From Planctomycetota bacterium (GTDB lineage Bacteria; Planctomycetota; Planctomycetia; Planctomycetales; Planctomycetaceae), in NCBI GenBank assembly GCA_022600195.1, contig JAHZKX010000049.1, positions 62,001 to 126,000 on the forward strand: DNA of 64,000 nucleotides, given 5' to 3'. A program made the translations under genes and the position numbers. How positions within the stretch are numbered: the stretch's first letter is position 1; each line of letters opens with the position of its first letter. Below are positions 1-8,738 of this stretch, piece after piece. The notes under the pieces are model-generated. The model saw only the letters and a list, made by a program, of their open reading frames with translations, was not told where the DNA came from and searched no databases.

Positions 1-804
1 ACGCGTTAGTACCAGAGCAGCGGGAGTGAAGTTCAAGTCGGGAAATAATTCTCCGTAACCCACATCATGCAGTACGCAGGTTCCCGGGCAGACTTCAATA
101 TCCGGATCATCAAAACCGGCAAAAATTGGAAACGATCCCGTTGCCCCAGCCACAATCCGTGGCACCGACAAGCCTTCGGTAATCAATTGATCTCGCAGGC
201 GGGACACATTCTCCCAGACAGCCCGCACAGCGACTTCGCGTTCCTTAAAATCAACCTGATGATTCTGGCCATCATAGACGTGCAAACCGGCGGCAACCAA
301 CCCCGGAGTATTCGCAATCATCTGATACAATTCAACAGCGGCTCCTTCCGGTTCCAGACCCGTTCGATTCTGCCCCGTGTTCAAGTCGAGTAGCACTTCG
401 ATCTCAACGCCCGCAGCAGACATGGCCTCGCCTAACTGCTCAATCGGCACCGGATGATCGGCGGTAACTTGAATCGAAACCGTGGGCCAGCGTTTTCGAA
501 ATTCGACAGCCCTTGCGATATTCGGACCCACCATGTTGTAGGCCAGACAAATATCTTTCACTCCCACTTCAGCCAGCATCTCTGCTTCGGGAAATGTTGC
601 CGCTTTATGTTTCTCAATGCCCAGTGAAAGCTCTAACTCAATCACTTCGCGCATTTTGTGAGTTTTGCAATGCGGTCGTAATCGGCTGGTATCGCCGACG
701 ATGGAGATCATCTTCCGTAAATTGTCTTCAAGTAACTCCTTGAAGATAATCATGCCCGGCGAAATAATCTGACTCGTATCATCTATCTGATAACATGCAT
801 CCAT
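1..804 (-). CDS. D-threonine aldolase-like PLP enzyme (partial, C-terminus outside window)
   Basis: The reading frame stays open from an ATG at 804 to the window edge, giving 268 residues without a stop. The product looks like the alanine-racemase-type TIM-barrel family that includes D-threonine aldolase and D-serine dehydratase. Members use PLP to cleave or deaminate D-beta-hydroxy amino acids in the cytoplasm. The N-terminal motif RPHCKTHK (residues 43-50) matches the family's PLP-lysine motif, with K47 the likely Schiff-base residue. LDLNTGQNRTG (about residues 140-150) and GLHVYDGQNH follow the family barrel pattern. The metal-binding C-terminal domain is not in view, so aldolase and dehydratase cannot be told apart. 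The gene starts 27 bp after the amidohydrolase stop and probably shares its operon. Confidence 0.8.
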   Translation of the reverse strand, partial: MDACYQIDDTSQIISPGMIIFKELLEDNLRKMISIVGDTSRLRPHCKTHKMREVIELELSLGIEKHKAATFPEAEMLAEVGVKDICLAYNMVGPNIARAVEFRKRWPTVSIQVTADHPVPIEQLGEAMSAAGVEIEVLLDLNTGQNRTGLEPEGAAVELYQMIANTPGLVAAGLHVYDGQNHQVDFKEREVAVRAVWENVSRLRDQLITEGLSVPRIVAGATGSFPIFAGFDDPDIEVCPGTCVLHDVGYGELFPDLNFTPAALVLTR

Positions 805-831
805 AGGAGGACCTGAAACAAATTTTTCTTT

Positions 832-1671
832 TTAAATGCCCTGGAAGAATACTTTTTCTGCCGTCTTTTCCAAAATCCAGTTTTTATCATTCTCGGAAAG
901 AAACGGTAAACCATTCTGGATTAAATCGATAGATGCTTTATAGGTATGATCGCCCTGTACCTGATAAGGGCAGTCCGTGGCCCACATCAGTCGATTGGCA
1001 CCAAACGCCTGATACACTTTTTTGATCAGGGAAGCCAGGTCATGATAAGGCATCTTCTTTTTCCCCAACGCATAAAACGCGGAGACTTTGACATACACAT
1101 TCGGATGCTTTGACATCTTACACAACATATCAACTTCTGCAGGATCGATTTTACCAGAGACCCCTATTCGGGCAATATGATCAATCACAACGGTTGTGTC
1201 CCGATGTTTTTGACACATCTTGTCTAAAGCCGGCAAGTAGACGGCATCCATCAGGCAGCACATGGCCATCTCTTCTTTGGCACCCGTTTTCCACATTTGT
1301 TCCATGCAATCCCCATCCAGCCACTCATCGGCTTTTTTGGTTTTAGGAGCAATTCGGAATCCACGCACGCCTTTCTTTTTCAGAGACTGCATTTCCGGAG
1401 TTGGATTGTCACCATTCTGATTGATCACAGCCACACCCGAAAACATGCCCGGATATTGAGCCATGCAATCCAACATATAGCTGTTATCAAATCCATAAAA
1501 CGACATTTGAATCAACACGACCCGATTCACGCCAACAGGCATCATCTGCGCCTGCAATTGTTCCGCGGTAAAACTGGGTGGCTTCATCTCAGAGAGTTTG
1601 CGTCCCGGAGCCAACGGATATTTTTTAATATCAGGAGTCCAGACATGCGAATGTGCGTCGATATATTCCAT
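832..1671 (-). CDS. Amidohydrolase-2 family metal-dependent hydrolase
   Basis: This 279-residue TIM-barrel hydrolase resembles the amidohydrolase-2 group (lactonase or decarboxylase type). The metal-binding HxH is in DAHSHVW (residues 5-11), a conserved His is in VIDHIAR in the middle of the protein, and the catalytic Asp is in WATDCPY near the C-terminus. There is no signal peptide, so it should be cytoplasmic. The family cleaves lactones or decarboxylates small acids; the actual substrate cannot be read from the sequence. It lies between a symporter gene (45 bp upstream) and the aldolase-like gene (27 bp downstream) on the same strand. That arrangement suggests a pathway that imports and breaks down a small organic acid or hydroxy amino acid. 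Confidence 0.8.
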   Translation of the reverse strand: MEYIDAHSHVWTPDIKKYPLAPGRKLSEMKPPSFTAEQLQAQMMPVGVNRVVLIQMSFYGFDNSYMLDCMAQYPGMFSGVAVINQNGDNPTPEMQSLKKKGVRGFRIAPKTKKADEWLDGDCMEQMWKTGAKEEMAMCCLMDAVYLPALDKMCQKHRDTTVVIDHIARIGVSGKIDPAEVDMLCKMSKHPNVYVKVSAFYALGKKKMPYHDLASLIKKVYQAFGANRLMWATDCPYQVQGDHTYKASIDLIQNGLPFLSENDKNWILEKTAEKVFFQGI

Positions 1672-1716
1672 AGCATGATCCTCTGATGGTCAGGTGATTA
1701 AGTGAATAAGCCAGCT

Positions 1717-3702
1717 TCAGGAGTTGGCTTTGTTTATGTAAAAATATTTTTGTACTAATTCATCTGAAGGCGGAGCCGTCAGCTTCGTCACAACAAAACC
1801 GGAAATGAATGAAACAAACAATCCAATGATGATCGGATCAAAGTTGAACAACTGGTAAGGCTTGAAGAAACTGCCATTCACAAAATACCCGGTAACATAC
1901 ATCGCAAGATGCACAGAGAAGCCTCCAATCATCGCTCCCATTGCACCCGCCGCATTGACGCGTCTCCAGTAGAGACCATAGACAACCGGTGCCAGAAAAC
2001 TGGCTGCTAAACCACTGCCCACATAAACAATGATATCCTGCAGGAACTGAGGTGGGTTAACTGCAACAAGCATCGCGGCAGTTCCCACCACAAACGTCGC
2101 CAGATAGCTCAAAAGCTTCATTGTCTTCTCGCTCGCTTCCGGGTTGATATTACGCTGGTAAACATCGCGAACCCAGGCAGAAGAAATCAGCAGCAGAAAA
2201 CTATCCACGGTCGACATCACGGCTGCAAAGGGAGCCGCCACCAGGAGACCTGCCAGCCAACCCATGCCGATATTCTCTGTCAAAAAGACAGCCATCTTCG
2301 GCATAATACTATCCGATTCGCCTTCCATTCCTGGTAACAGAACGCGTGCACAACAGAAAATAATCACCAACGGAAAGTAAATCATTGTGTAATAGATGGC
2401 GACGGTACAAATCGAACGCTGCAGCGTTTTAGTATCTCGAAAGGCCATTAACCGAACCATATTCGCAGGTTGGCCCGTTCCCGAAATTGCCCACATGAAG
2501 AAAAAGGAAATCGCCAGACTAAAAGGCAGGAAACCGTTGGAACTGCTCGGACTGGGTCCGGGTCCAGAGACGTAGGCACCCTGCTGAGTTCCTGATTCCC
2601 CATAGGCGTAAGCTTTCAAATCGATATTCGAAACTTTCACATCATCCAGAAACTTCTCACTTTCTTTTCGACCGAGAATCCTCTGAATGTCCTCCAGCGT
2701 CGTAAGTTGAAGTACCTTGACTTCATTGATCGTCGTTTTGCCCGCGGGAATAATCGCTGATTTCGTGACACGAAATAAGAGTGGAACTTTTTGGCCGGGA
2801 ATCGGTTCGTCTGTGATCCAGGTTCCCGTATCAATTCTCAGGATTTCCTCACGGGGCTTATTCAGGGTGAGTGTGATTCCCCCTTTATCCGGTGCTGAGA
2901 CACGCGGCGGCGTCATTTTCGCCATCAGTTTGGTTGTGTTTTCCAGGCCTCCTGCCTGAGAGATTGCCAGAGGTAACATGATGATCACACCCAGGACCAT
3001 CACAACGCCCTGCATCACATCAGTCCAAACTACAGCATGAAAGCCGCCATAGGTTGTATATAGAATCACTGCGACACCAAACACGAGGAGACACAGCAGA
3101 TATTCGGGGCTCTCAGCAGAAGAAAGCAGTGGTATGCCAGCTACAGCAGAGGCTAATCCGTCTGCCGTACTTTCAAACAGAGTGACACCTTCCAGAAGTG
3201 TCTGCAAGATCAAACTACCCGCTTTGAATTGGGCCACCAGATTGAACGACATAAAAAAGACAATCAGGGAAACCGCCATCAGGCCGAGCAGAGGACTATG
3301 AAATCGATCGCGTATCACGTCAGGCACGGTAATCGAGCCAGAGCGTCGCGCCACTTGATTGAGCCGCTTGCCAATGAAACCCATCGTACAGATCGGCACT
3401 ACCATATAACTTCCGATCCACAGCGCGAGAATCCAGCCATGTGTATAAATTTTGGAAGGAAAGCCAGTAAAGCTGCCTCCAGAACTACTGGTGGCAGCGA
3501 AAGTCAATGCAAATGCCCAGACTCCCAGTCCACGGCTTCCCAGAAAGTATTCGCTCAGAAAGCTTTTACTTTTCAGCAGGCGATTTGACATCGCAGCCAG
3601 CACAAACACGGCAGCTGTATAGATTAAAAATGAGACCAGTGCAGCGTCTGAACCATCTGCGGCAAACATGACTGGCAGTTTGTTGTTGATTAGCAAGTTC
3701 AA
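1717..3702 (-). CDS. Sodium:solute symporter family protein with a large internal insert
   Basis: This is a 661-residue polytopic membrane protein of the SSS (solute:sodium symporter) family. Many hydrophobic helices are visible, and the family-like stretch SSSGGSFTGFPSKI sits near residues 72-85. The family couples Na+ entry to uptake of pantothenate, proline, sugars or organic acids. Typical members have about 480-550 residues. Here a hydrophilic segment of roughly 120 residues (about 270-388) interrupts the transmembrane core and ends in a Gly/Ser/Pro-rich stretch. The start codon overlaps the stop of the upstream small membrane protein by 4 bp, so the two are translationally coupled. The downstream amidohydrolase and aldolase-like genes suggest the solute is their substrate. 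Confidence 0.85.
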   Translation of the reverse strand: MNLLINNKLPVMFAADGSDAALVSFLIYTAAVFVLAAMSNRLLKSKSFLSEYFLGSRGLGVWAFALTFAATSSSGGSFTGFPSKIYTHGWILALWIGSYMVVPICTMGFIGKRLNQVARRSGSITVPDVIRDRFHSPLLGLMAVSLIVFFMSFNLVAQFKAGSLILQTLLEGVTLFESTADGLASAVAGIPLLSSAESPEYLLCLLVFGVAVILYTTYGGFHAVVWTDVMQGVVMVLGVIIMLPLAISQAGGLENTTKLMAKMTPPRVSAPDKGGITLTLNKPREEILRIDTGTWITDEPIPGQKVPLLFRVTKSAIIPAGKTTINEVKVLQLTTLEDIQRILGRKESEKFLDDVKVSNIDLKAYAYGESGTQQGAYVSGPGPSPSSSNGFLPFSLAISFFFMWAISGTGQPANMVRLMAFRDTKTLQRSICTVAIYYTMIYFPLVIIFCCARVLLPGMEGESDSIMPKMAVFLTENIGMGWLAGLLVAAPFAAVMSTVDSFLLLISSAWVRDVYQRNINPEASEKTMKLLSYLATFVVGTAAMLVAVNPPQFLQDIIVYVGSGLAASFLAPVVYGLYWRRVNAAGAMGAMIGGFSVHLAMYVTGYFVNGSFFKPYQLFNFDPIIIGLFVSFISGFVVTKLTAPPSDELVQKYFYINKANS

Positions 3703-4076
3703 GATTCATTCCCCCCGGCTGTCGCTTCATCTTCATTTGCATGCATCTCGGCAATTTCTTCCGCGAGATCTTCACCTTCATGAGCGACGCCAAGGTCGTC
3801 TTCTTTCATGTAAAACAGGCAAAACCAGATTGTAAAGATGTCTGCTACGATCCAGGGAAATGCGATTCCCCAGAAAACCCAACTGGGAATTCCAAGCGTG
3901 GTTTCAACCGTCTCGGCATTCAAACCGGACTGAAACCCATTCATGTAACAATAAGGGACCGACCATAATAAGGCGACCACCCACAAACCCAGAATGATCC
4001 AGGCTTCACGTTTCGAGTTTAAAAAGACAGGATCAACTTCCATTGATTCTGTGTCGTTCGATGGTGCGGTACTCAT
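3699..4076 (-). CDS. Small two-helix membrane protein, DUF997/YhdT-like symporter partner
   Basis: I place the start at the ATG at 4076 (125 residues). A GAGGG lies about 8 bases before it, and the further ATG at 4109 has no ribosome binding site. Two hydrophobic helices are visible. The first follows SKREAWIILGLW and the second contains WGIAFPWIVADIFTIWF. The tail is acidic (many Glu and Asp) and cytoplasmic or exposed. The pattern resembles DUF997 (YhdT), small proteins often encoded directly before SSS transporters such as PanF. Here too the gene overlaps the symporter gene by 4 bp. It is probably an accessory or stability subunit; no catalytic motif is seen. Confidence 0.7.
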   Translation of the reverse strand: MSTAPSNDTESMEVDPVFLNSKREAWIILGLWVVALLWSVPYCYMNGFQSGLNAETVETTLGIPSWVFWGIAFPWIVADIFTIWFCLFYMKEDDLGVAHEGEDLAEEIAEMHANEDEATAGGNES

Positions 4077-4256
4077 GGCACGGCCCTCACTTCTAAACGA
4101 AATACTCATAGATAAGCGTTAAGCGAACGATTGTACTCTCGATCCAGACGAGACACAAAGGACCGCTACAGGAATGCAGAAATTTTATCAGAACCGAATT
4201 CACAGTGACAAAAACGTGAACAGACTGTTATACTGTTCCTACAACAAAAGATTTCT

Positions 4257-4292
4257 GTTTTACCAGTAAAACCAAATGCGTTTTTAAACGCA
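4257..4292. repeat. Two adjacent inverted repeats in the leader of the TRASH-type lipoprotein gene
   Basis: GTTTTAC-CA-GTAAAAC occupies 4257-4272 and TGCGTTT-TT-AAACGCA occupies 4277-4292. Both are perfect 7-bp arms, only 4 bases apart. They end about 30 bases before the ATG at 4323. They could be a tandem operator or small transcript hairpins. No regulator is encoded next to them. Confidence 0.5.
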
Positions 4293-4322
4293 AACCTGTT
4301 ACATGTTCGGGAGCGATATTTC

Positions 4323-5282
4323 ATGTATTTGCGTCACACTGTTTTTGCATTCGTCTGGCTTTTGCCCCTGACTTTCTGCATGAGTTGCAGTTCCGATTCC
4401 CCGGAAACAGAAAAAGTCGACGTTAATCTGGGTGGGAGCGTTGATTTGGGATCTGCAGGTGCCATCGATGCGAACAAGGAATTGGCCAGTGAAACAAAAA
4501 CCAAAAAAACAGCCCGAAGATTTCAACCCATTACGCTAGGAGGTAGTACGCCCACTACCACCAAAAAAACAGATCTACCAGATGAACAGAAATTCGATAA
4601 TGTTCTTGAGGCACTCAAACCACTTCAAATCATGCTCGGCGACTGGGGTGGCGTCACAAACAAAAAAATTGGCGGTTTCAGTTCTGTAGAAACATTAGAT
4701 TGGGTCTGGGATCTGCAAAGTAATCCCGCGCAACCGGCACTGGTCATGAAAGCTGATAAAAGCCGATATTATGAAAATGCCCGTTTGACCTATCTGACTG
4801 ACAAGCAAATGTATCAATTAACGCTCACCAACAAAGCGGGGCAGAAACGAATTTATGAAGGCACTTTTTCTGTGCCTCTGAAAAAAGTACCCGGAGATGA
4901 TAATCCCAATATTATGCACTCTACCTATAAACTCAGTCTCTCATTGGTTGAACCCGCAAACGAAAAAAAACGCGCTCAAATCATTCTCAACCAACAGAAC
5001 AACAACCGCTACCTGTTTGAACTTTATGATTTAAGAGGTGAGAGTTACGCTCGCTTTGACACAATCAGCACCCGACGTAAGGGAACTTCCTTTGCCAAAA
5101 GCGATTCCGATTACGGGTCTAAAACTTGTGTCATCTCAGGTGGACTGGGAACTTCGCAAGTCACATACCAGGGCAAATCGTTCTGGGTCTGCTGCAGTGG
5201 TTGTCGCAAAGCCTTCGATGCAGACCCTGAAAAATGGATCGCCAAATACGAAGCGAACAAAAAAAAGACCGCGAACCAGTAA
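4323..5282 (+). CDS. Putative lipoprotein with C-terminal TRASH/YHS-like metal-binding motif
   Basis: The 319-residue product begins with a short hydrophobic signal followed by CMSCSSD, a plausible lipobox with the lipidated Cys near residue 23, so it is likely anchored in a periplasm-facing membrane. The middle part (residues about 90-250) reads as a beta-rich domain that I do not recognise. The last 50 residues contain a Cys, then about 20 residues later WVCCSGCRKAFDADPEKW. This C-x20-C/C-x2-C layout resembles TRASH or YHS domains, which bind copper or other soft metals. GGGAG lies about 9 bases before the ATG. The gene stands alone, divergent from the symporter operon and convergent with the next gene. 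A metal-sensing or metal-carrying role is an inference. Confidence 0.6.
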   Translation: MYLRHTVFAFVWLLPLTFCMSCSSDSPETEKVDVNLGGSVDLGSAGAIDANKELASETKTKKTARRFQPITLGGSTPTTTKKTDLPDEQKFDNVLEALKPLQIMLGDWGGVTNKKIGGFSSVETLDWVWDLQSNPAQPALVMKADKSRYYENARLTYLTDKQMYQLTLTNKAGQKRIYEGTFSVPLKKVPGDDNPNIMHSTYKLSLSLVEPANEKKRAQIILNQQNNNRYLFELYDLRGESYARFDTISTRRKGTSFAKSDSDYGSKTCVISGGLGTSQVTYQGKSFWVCCSGCRKAFDADPEKWIAKYEANKKKTANQ

Positions 5283-5356
5283 ACCGAATTGTCTACTTGC
5301 ATTTAGCAATCTTTCTGCTCACAGGAAGTTAAATCAGGAAACCAGACTCGGACGGT

Positions 5357-6412
5357 TCACTTCGTCTTCCAGCGCGCTGTGATCTCATCCCATGTGGGAT
5401 CTGTCGTATCGGGCAGATTTTGCAGGTCCGGTACGCGTTCAATCACCTGCTCGAACAAGCTGGCAATTGCTTCTCCCATTTCCCATAAGGCATGGCGGAG
5501 ATTTGCCTTGTCCGCCGCTTCCACCATTTCCGCATAAGTGAGCCCACCTGTGATGCGACTGAGTTCTTCGTCGCATCGCCAACTGGTTCCCGACTGTTTC
5601 AGCGCGTATTTTTTGATGAGCCGCGGATTGCGTATTTTTTGATAGCGGCGATTCTCTGCCAATACACGCAACAAAAGTGGCTCATGCTGAGGTGCCCAGG
5701 CATCGGGAAAATCGGCCGCCAACAGACCCCGTGGCTGACCGACACGCATATAATGTAACTGCACCCGCTCAAGGGGAGTCTCTGCCAGATCGGTCAGAAG
5801 ATGCGCCCAGTCAAGGTGCAACTCTTTACGCCCGACTTCATGAAAAGTCACCAGGTCCTGAATGGGACGGTTGGCAGGCGTGTATTTGCCTCCCAGTAAA
5901 TCGAGCGTAATGCCCGGCTGTACCGATTTAATCAGGCTGTCTCCCACAATATGAGCCAGCCAGCCAAACAGATACGCCAGCTTGCGCTCACCCGGCCCGT
6001 AAAAGTCTTTTGCATCCTGAAAAACCATCGCGGCGTAGTCAGGTAAATGATCCCAGGGAACCGTCTGTTTTCGCTCGGCCGGCGCCCAGCCAAATACCAC
6101 ATGCGCACGGCCATAAAACAGACGATGGATCTCTCGGGGACGATATTCCCGGGAACCAAACTTCAGTGACCACGGCTTGACTGCTCCGCCTGTCAACGGA
6201 CTTTTTTCCAAAGGCGCTGTCCCAAAACCGACTTCCTGACCGGTATCAACGCAAAGGGCTTCCGGCATGATCTGAATATCACAGCCCATATACGCACCAG
6301 CAAGATAACTGGCATAGTGCTGATTAATCACAGACATGACAGGCAACTTCTTCTGAGCCGCCGCCTTTCCCGCCAGAATCGCATACATCGTATGGCCAAT
6401 GATTCCACTCAT
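5357..6412 (-). CDS. Conserved hypothetical, possibly zinc-dependent phospholipase C-like fold
   Basis: This is a 351-residue protein with no signal peptide and no transmembrane helix. Conserved-looking His and Asp residues sit in helical contexts: GHTMYAILAG at the N-terminus, YLAGAYMGCDIQ, LFYGRAHVVFG, LFGWLAHIVGDSLIKS and LVTFHEVGR. Spaced His/Asp residues in an all-helical protein recall the zinc-dependent phospholipase C/S1-P1 nuclease fold. In that fold, N-terminal and internal His plus Asp residues bind three metals. The match is by motif feel only, so the name is tentative. The gene is convergent with the lipoprotein gene. The function is unknown. Confidence 0.4.
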   Translation of the reverse strand: MSGIIGHTMYAILAGKAAAQKKLPVMSVINQHYASYLAGAYMGCDIQIMPEALCVDTGQEVGFGTAPLEKSPLTGGAVKPWSLKFGSREYRPREIHRLFYGRAHVVFGWAPAERKQTVPWDHLPDYAAMVFQDAKDFYGPGERKLAYLFGWLAHIVGDSLIKSVQPGITLDLLGGKYTPANRPIQDLVTFHEVGRKELHLDWAHLLTDLAETPLERVQLHYMRVGQPRGLLAADFPDAWAPQHEPLLLRVLAENRRYQKIRNPRLIKKYALKQSGTSWRCDEELSRITGGLTYAEMVEAADKANLRHALWEMGEAIASLFEQVIERVPDLQNLPDTTDPTWDEITARWKTK

Positions 6413-6748
6413 GAAATGATTCCCACCACCAGTTTAAAACGAATACCTCGACCTCAACCAGAAACTCTACTCAAGTTCATAATACAGTAATTGAATAGGT
6501 ATTGTATTAGAATTCGCATAAGTTCTGCAGACAACCATTGAAGTGATTGAAACCTTAGCCAATATCAGTAAACTCAATAGTACGAATGCCATAATTGCGA
6601 TTTTTAAACAGCTCACCTTTTCACACTTAAAGTTAACGACAACCGGAATGAGAAATCAAGCTCATGGTTTCGCAAAAACAGTTTGGATTTGAGAACGGCC
6701 CAAACCAATAAATTATTATGATCGCTTTGATTCAGGAATCATACTGAA
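6413..6748. other. Intergenic region between divergent genes
   Basis: This AT-rich stretch lies between the start of the minus-strand gene ending at 5357 and the phosphoesterase at 6749. It should hold promoters for both. AGGAA lies about 11 bases before the phosphoesterase ATG. I saw no hairpin, repeat or small gene. Confidence 0.4.
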
Positions 6749-7792
6749 ATGAATTTCGCAAAAATATTCTCCGCTATTCTTGCCATCGCTGCTTCTGCTT
6801 TTCCTGTTTTTGCGGAAGAACTTCCCCCTGCAGAAGAGGGAACCTTCAGCCTCGCCATCATTCCTGATACGCAGCATTATAAGACTGAAAAAACAGGGCG
6901 CAAGACTCAGCTGCAGGCAACGACAACCAATCGGGTTTTTGAAGCCATTACTGACTGCATCGTCGAGGAACTGGAACGACAGAGAATCGTCTTCGTCAGT
7001 CACGTAGGTGATATTGTTGATATTAACAACGATACACAATGGGCAGTCGCACAGAAATGTATGAATAAACTACATGGCAAAATCCCTTATGGGATTAGCG
7101 TGGGGAACCATGACATGATCAATCATGGTGATTCCTCGCTGTTTCAAAAATACTTTCCGAAATCACGATTCTCCAAGTTCGATTGGTATGGAGGCTGCTA
7201 TGAAGCTCCTGGTGGAAAGCCCGAAATCTCTGGGAATAACGCTAACAGTTTTCAATTATTTTCTGCAGCCGACATGGAATTTATCATCGTACATCTGGAA
7301 TGCAATGCCCCTGACGCTGTTTTAGCCTGGGCCGATAAAGTTCTGGAACAACATGCCAGTCGCAGAGCCATCATTACCACCCATATGGATCTGGGACCAC
7401 TCAATCGTCCTAAAGATCCCCGTGATTACTTTGACGCTCCGAAAGGGCGAATGACCTGGAAAAAATGTCATGGTTCTAAAGGGAATACGTCTCAGCAAAT
7501 GTGGGAAAAATGCTTCAGCAAGCACAAAAATTTGTTTCTGATCTGCTGCGGCGATCAAAGCCGCACACAGGCCCTGCACCAGACAGTCAAAGGCCAGCAG
7601 GGCAACTCAGTACATGAACTACTTTCCGATTACGGGTCTAAGGGCTTTCGCCTGATGCGATTTATTCCAAAACAAAACCAAATCGAAGTTCGTACCTGGA
7701 ACCCGATCACCAAAAAATTGTGTGAGAAAACCAGCATCGTTCCGAATCGCGATCAGCATCAATTTACGCTGAACTACCAGATGACCAAATGA
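6749..7792 (+). CDS. Secreted calcineurin-like metallophosphoesterase
   Basis: The 347-residue product has a signal peptide (hydrophobic run ending in FAEE near residue 24). It then shows the metallophosphoesterase motifs in order: IIPDTQHYK (metal-binding Asp and His), SHVGDIVD (GDxxD-like), VGNHDM (GNHD) and ITTHMD. The family uses two metal ions to hydrolyse phosphomonoesters or diesters, and the signal peptide places this one outside the cytoplasm. IPDTQHY with Gln after Thr is common in exported environmental members. The gene has its own promoter region and faces the heme-protein gene end to end. The substrate is unknown. Confidence 0.85.
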   Translation: MNFAKIFSAILAIAASAFPVFAEELPPAEEGTFSLAIIPDTQHYKTEKTGRKTQLQATTTNRVFEAITDCIVEELERQRIVFVSHVGDIVDINNDTQWAVAQKCMNKLHGKIPYGISVGNHDMINHGDSSLFQKYFPKSRFSKFDWYGGCYEAPGGKPEISGNNANSFQLFSAADMEFIIVHLECNAPDAVLAWADKVLEQHASRRAIITTHMDLGPLNRPKDPRDYFDAPKGRMTWKKCHGSKGNTSQQMWEKCFSKHKNLFLICCGDQSRTQALHQTVKGQQGNSVHELLSDYGSKGFRLMRFIPKQNQIEVRTWNPITKKLCEKTSIVPNRDQHQFTLNYQMTK

Positions 7793-7830
7793 TACGGATT
7801 TGATGATTCTGTTCTGGTGTTGAAGGCCTG

Positions 7831-8409
7831 CTACTTTTCACTGAGAGGTAGAGAAATAATCAAACCGGCAAACCGGGTATCGGTACTGCGGCGGTTGGGC
7901 ATGTGGCACTTGAGACATTGCGAAGGCAGGCGGATCGCACCGACATGGCGATAGGTCCCTTTCTCCACTTGCTCAAATTCTTTTTTACCTGAGGAAAGTG
8001 CTTCCGCAGCACTTTTTTCAAACTTGGTTTTGGGCTCATGGTCAATATTCATAGCCTCTGCATTGACAGAAATCCAGCGGAATTTGATGTTCCGGTTCTG
8101 CTGTATTTCTTCGAACACATCGTCAAGGACGCTGGAGGGAATCGGCAGCTTTTCATCTTCGCGATAGTATTTACGATGTACGATGAGCAACGTGGAATGC
8201 AATACCTCATGTAACAAGCGTGCCTGACCACGTGCCTCTTTGACAGACACCGGTTTCTGAACGACTTTCTGAGAGGCGCGGGCCTTCGCTTCCTTTTTAG
8301 AAACTTTGTCCTCTTTAACGCGTTCCTCAGCAAACCCCGAAGCCGCAAAGATCCCGGAAACAATGAGCGTCACGAAAGTGAGACGCGACAGATTCGAGTT
8401 CAAAAACAT
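7831..8409 (-). CDS. Exported c-type heme protein, DUF3365/Tll0287-like
   Basis: The start is the ATG at 8409, preceded by GGGAGAG; an earlier TTG at 8418 sits too close to that site. The 192-residue protein has a signal peptide ending near FAASGFAEE. Its Lys/Arg/Ala-rich linker leads into a domain like DUF3365 (Tll0287-like), which has a PAS-like fold with one c-type heme. The heme motif CLKCH is near the C-terminus, followed by the terminal strand FAGLIISLP, both as expected for the family. Related domains are found alone or in sensor kinases and are thought to sense redox state or ligands. It stands alone here, so it is either a periplasmic electron carrier or a free sensor. Confidence 0.75.
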   Translation of the reverse strand: MFLNSNLSRLTFVTLIVSGIFAASGFAEERVKEDKVSKKEAKARASQKVVQKPVSVKEARGQARLLHEVLHSTLLIVHRKYYREDEKLPIPSSVLDDVFEEIQQNRNIKFRWISVNAEAMNIDHEPKTKFEKSAAEALSSGKKEFEQVEKGTYRHVGAIRLPSQCLKCHMPNRRSTDTRFAGLIISLPLSEK

Positions 8410-8738
8410 GGTTGCCAACTCTCCCTGTTACCCTTAAGTTTATTATCGGATGTTTTTATCCAATATACCCCGATCAAGCGACTCCTGTCAAGAAAAGGAG
8501 TGCTGAAAGAAACAGACCTCACAGAAGGAAAACCATCACTTCCACAAACAAATAGACGGATTCAGAAGGGTTGATGCATTTCAACAGAGTGCAGCAACAG
8601 GTTCTGAAACCTGAATTTACAGAACGGGACTTTGATTGGCATTGATTCAATGAACTGTTTCGAAACTGCTACCATAACAAATATTACATGTATATAATCA
8701 GTTCTACTACTACTATCAATTATCACAGCAGTGTGTGT
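8410..8738. other. Intergenic region between divergent heme-protein and kinase genes
   Basis: No gene is supported here, apart from an in-frame ATG at 8688 that could extend the kinase by 17 unconvincing residues. The region is AT-rich towards the kinase and must hold both promoters. No repeat or strong hairpin was seen. Confidence 0.4.

Noticed and set aside
4218-4238. GAACAG-N9-CTGTTC as a LexA box
   Set aside because: Spacing does not match known SOS boxes and the gene is not an SOS-type gene.
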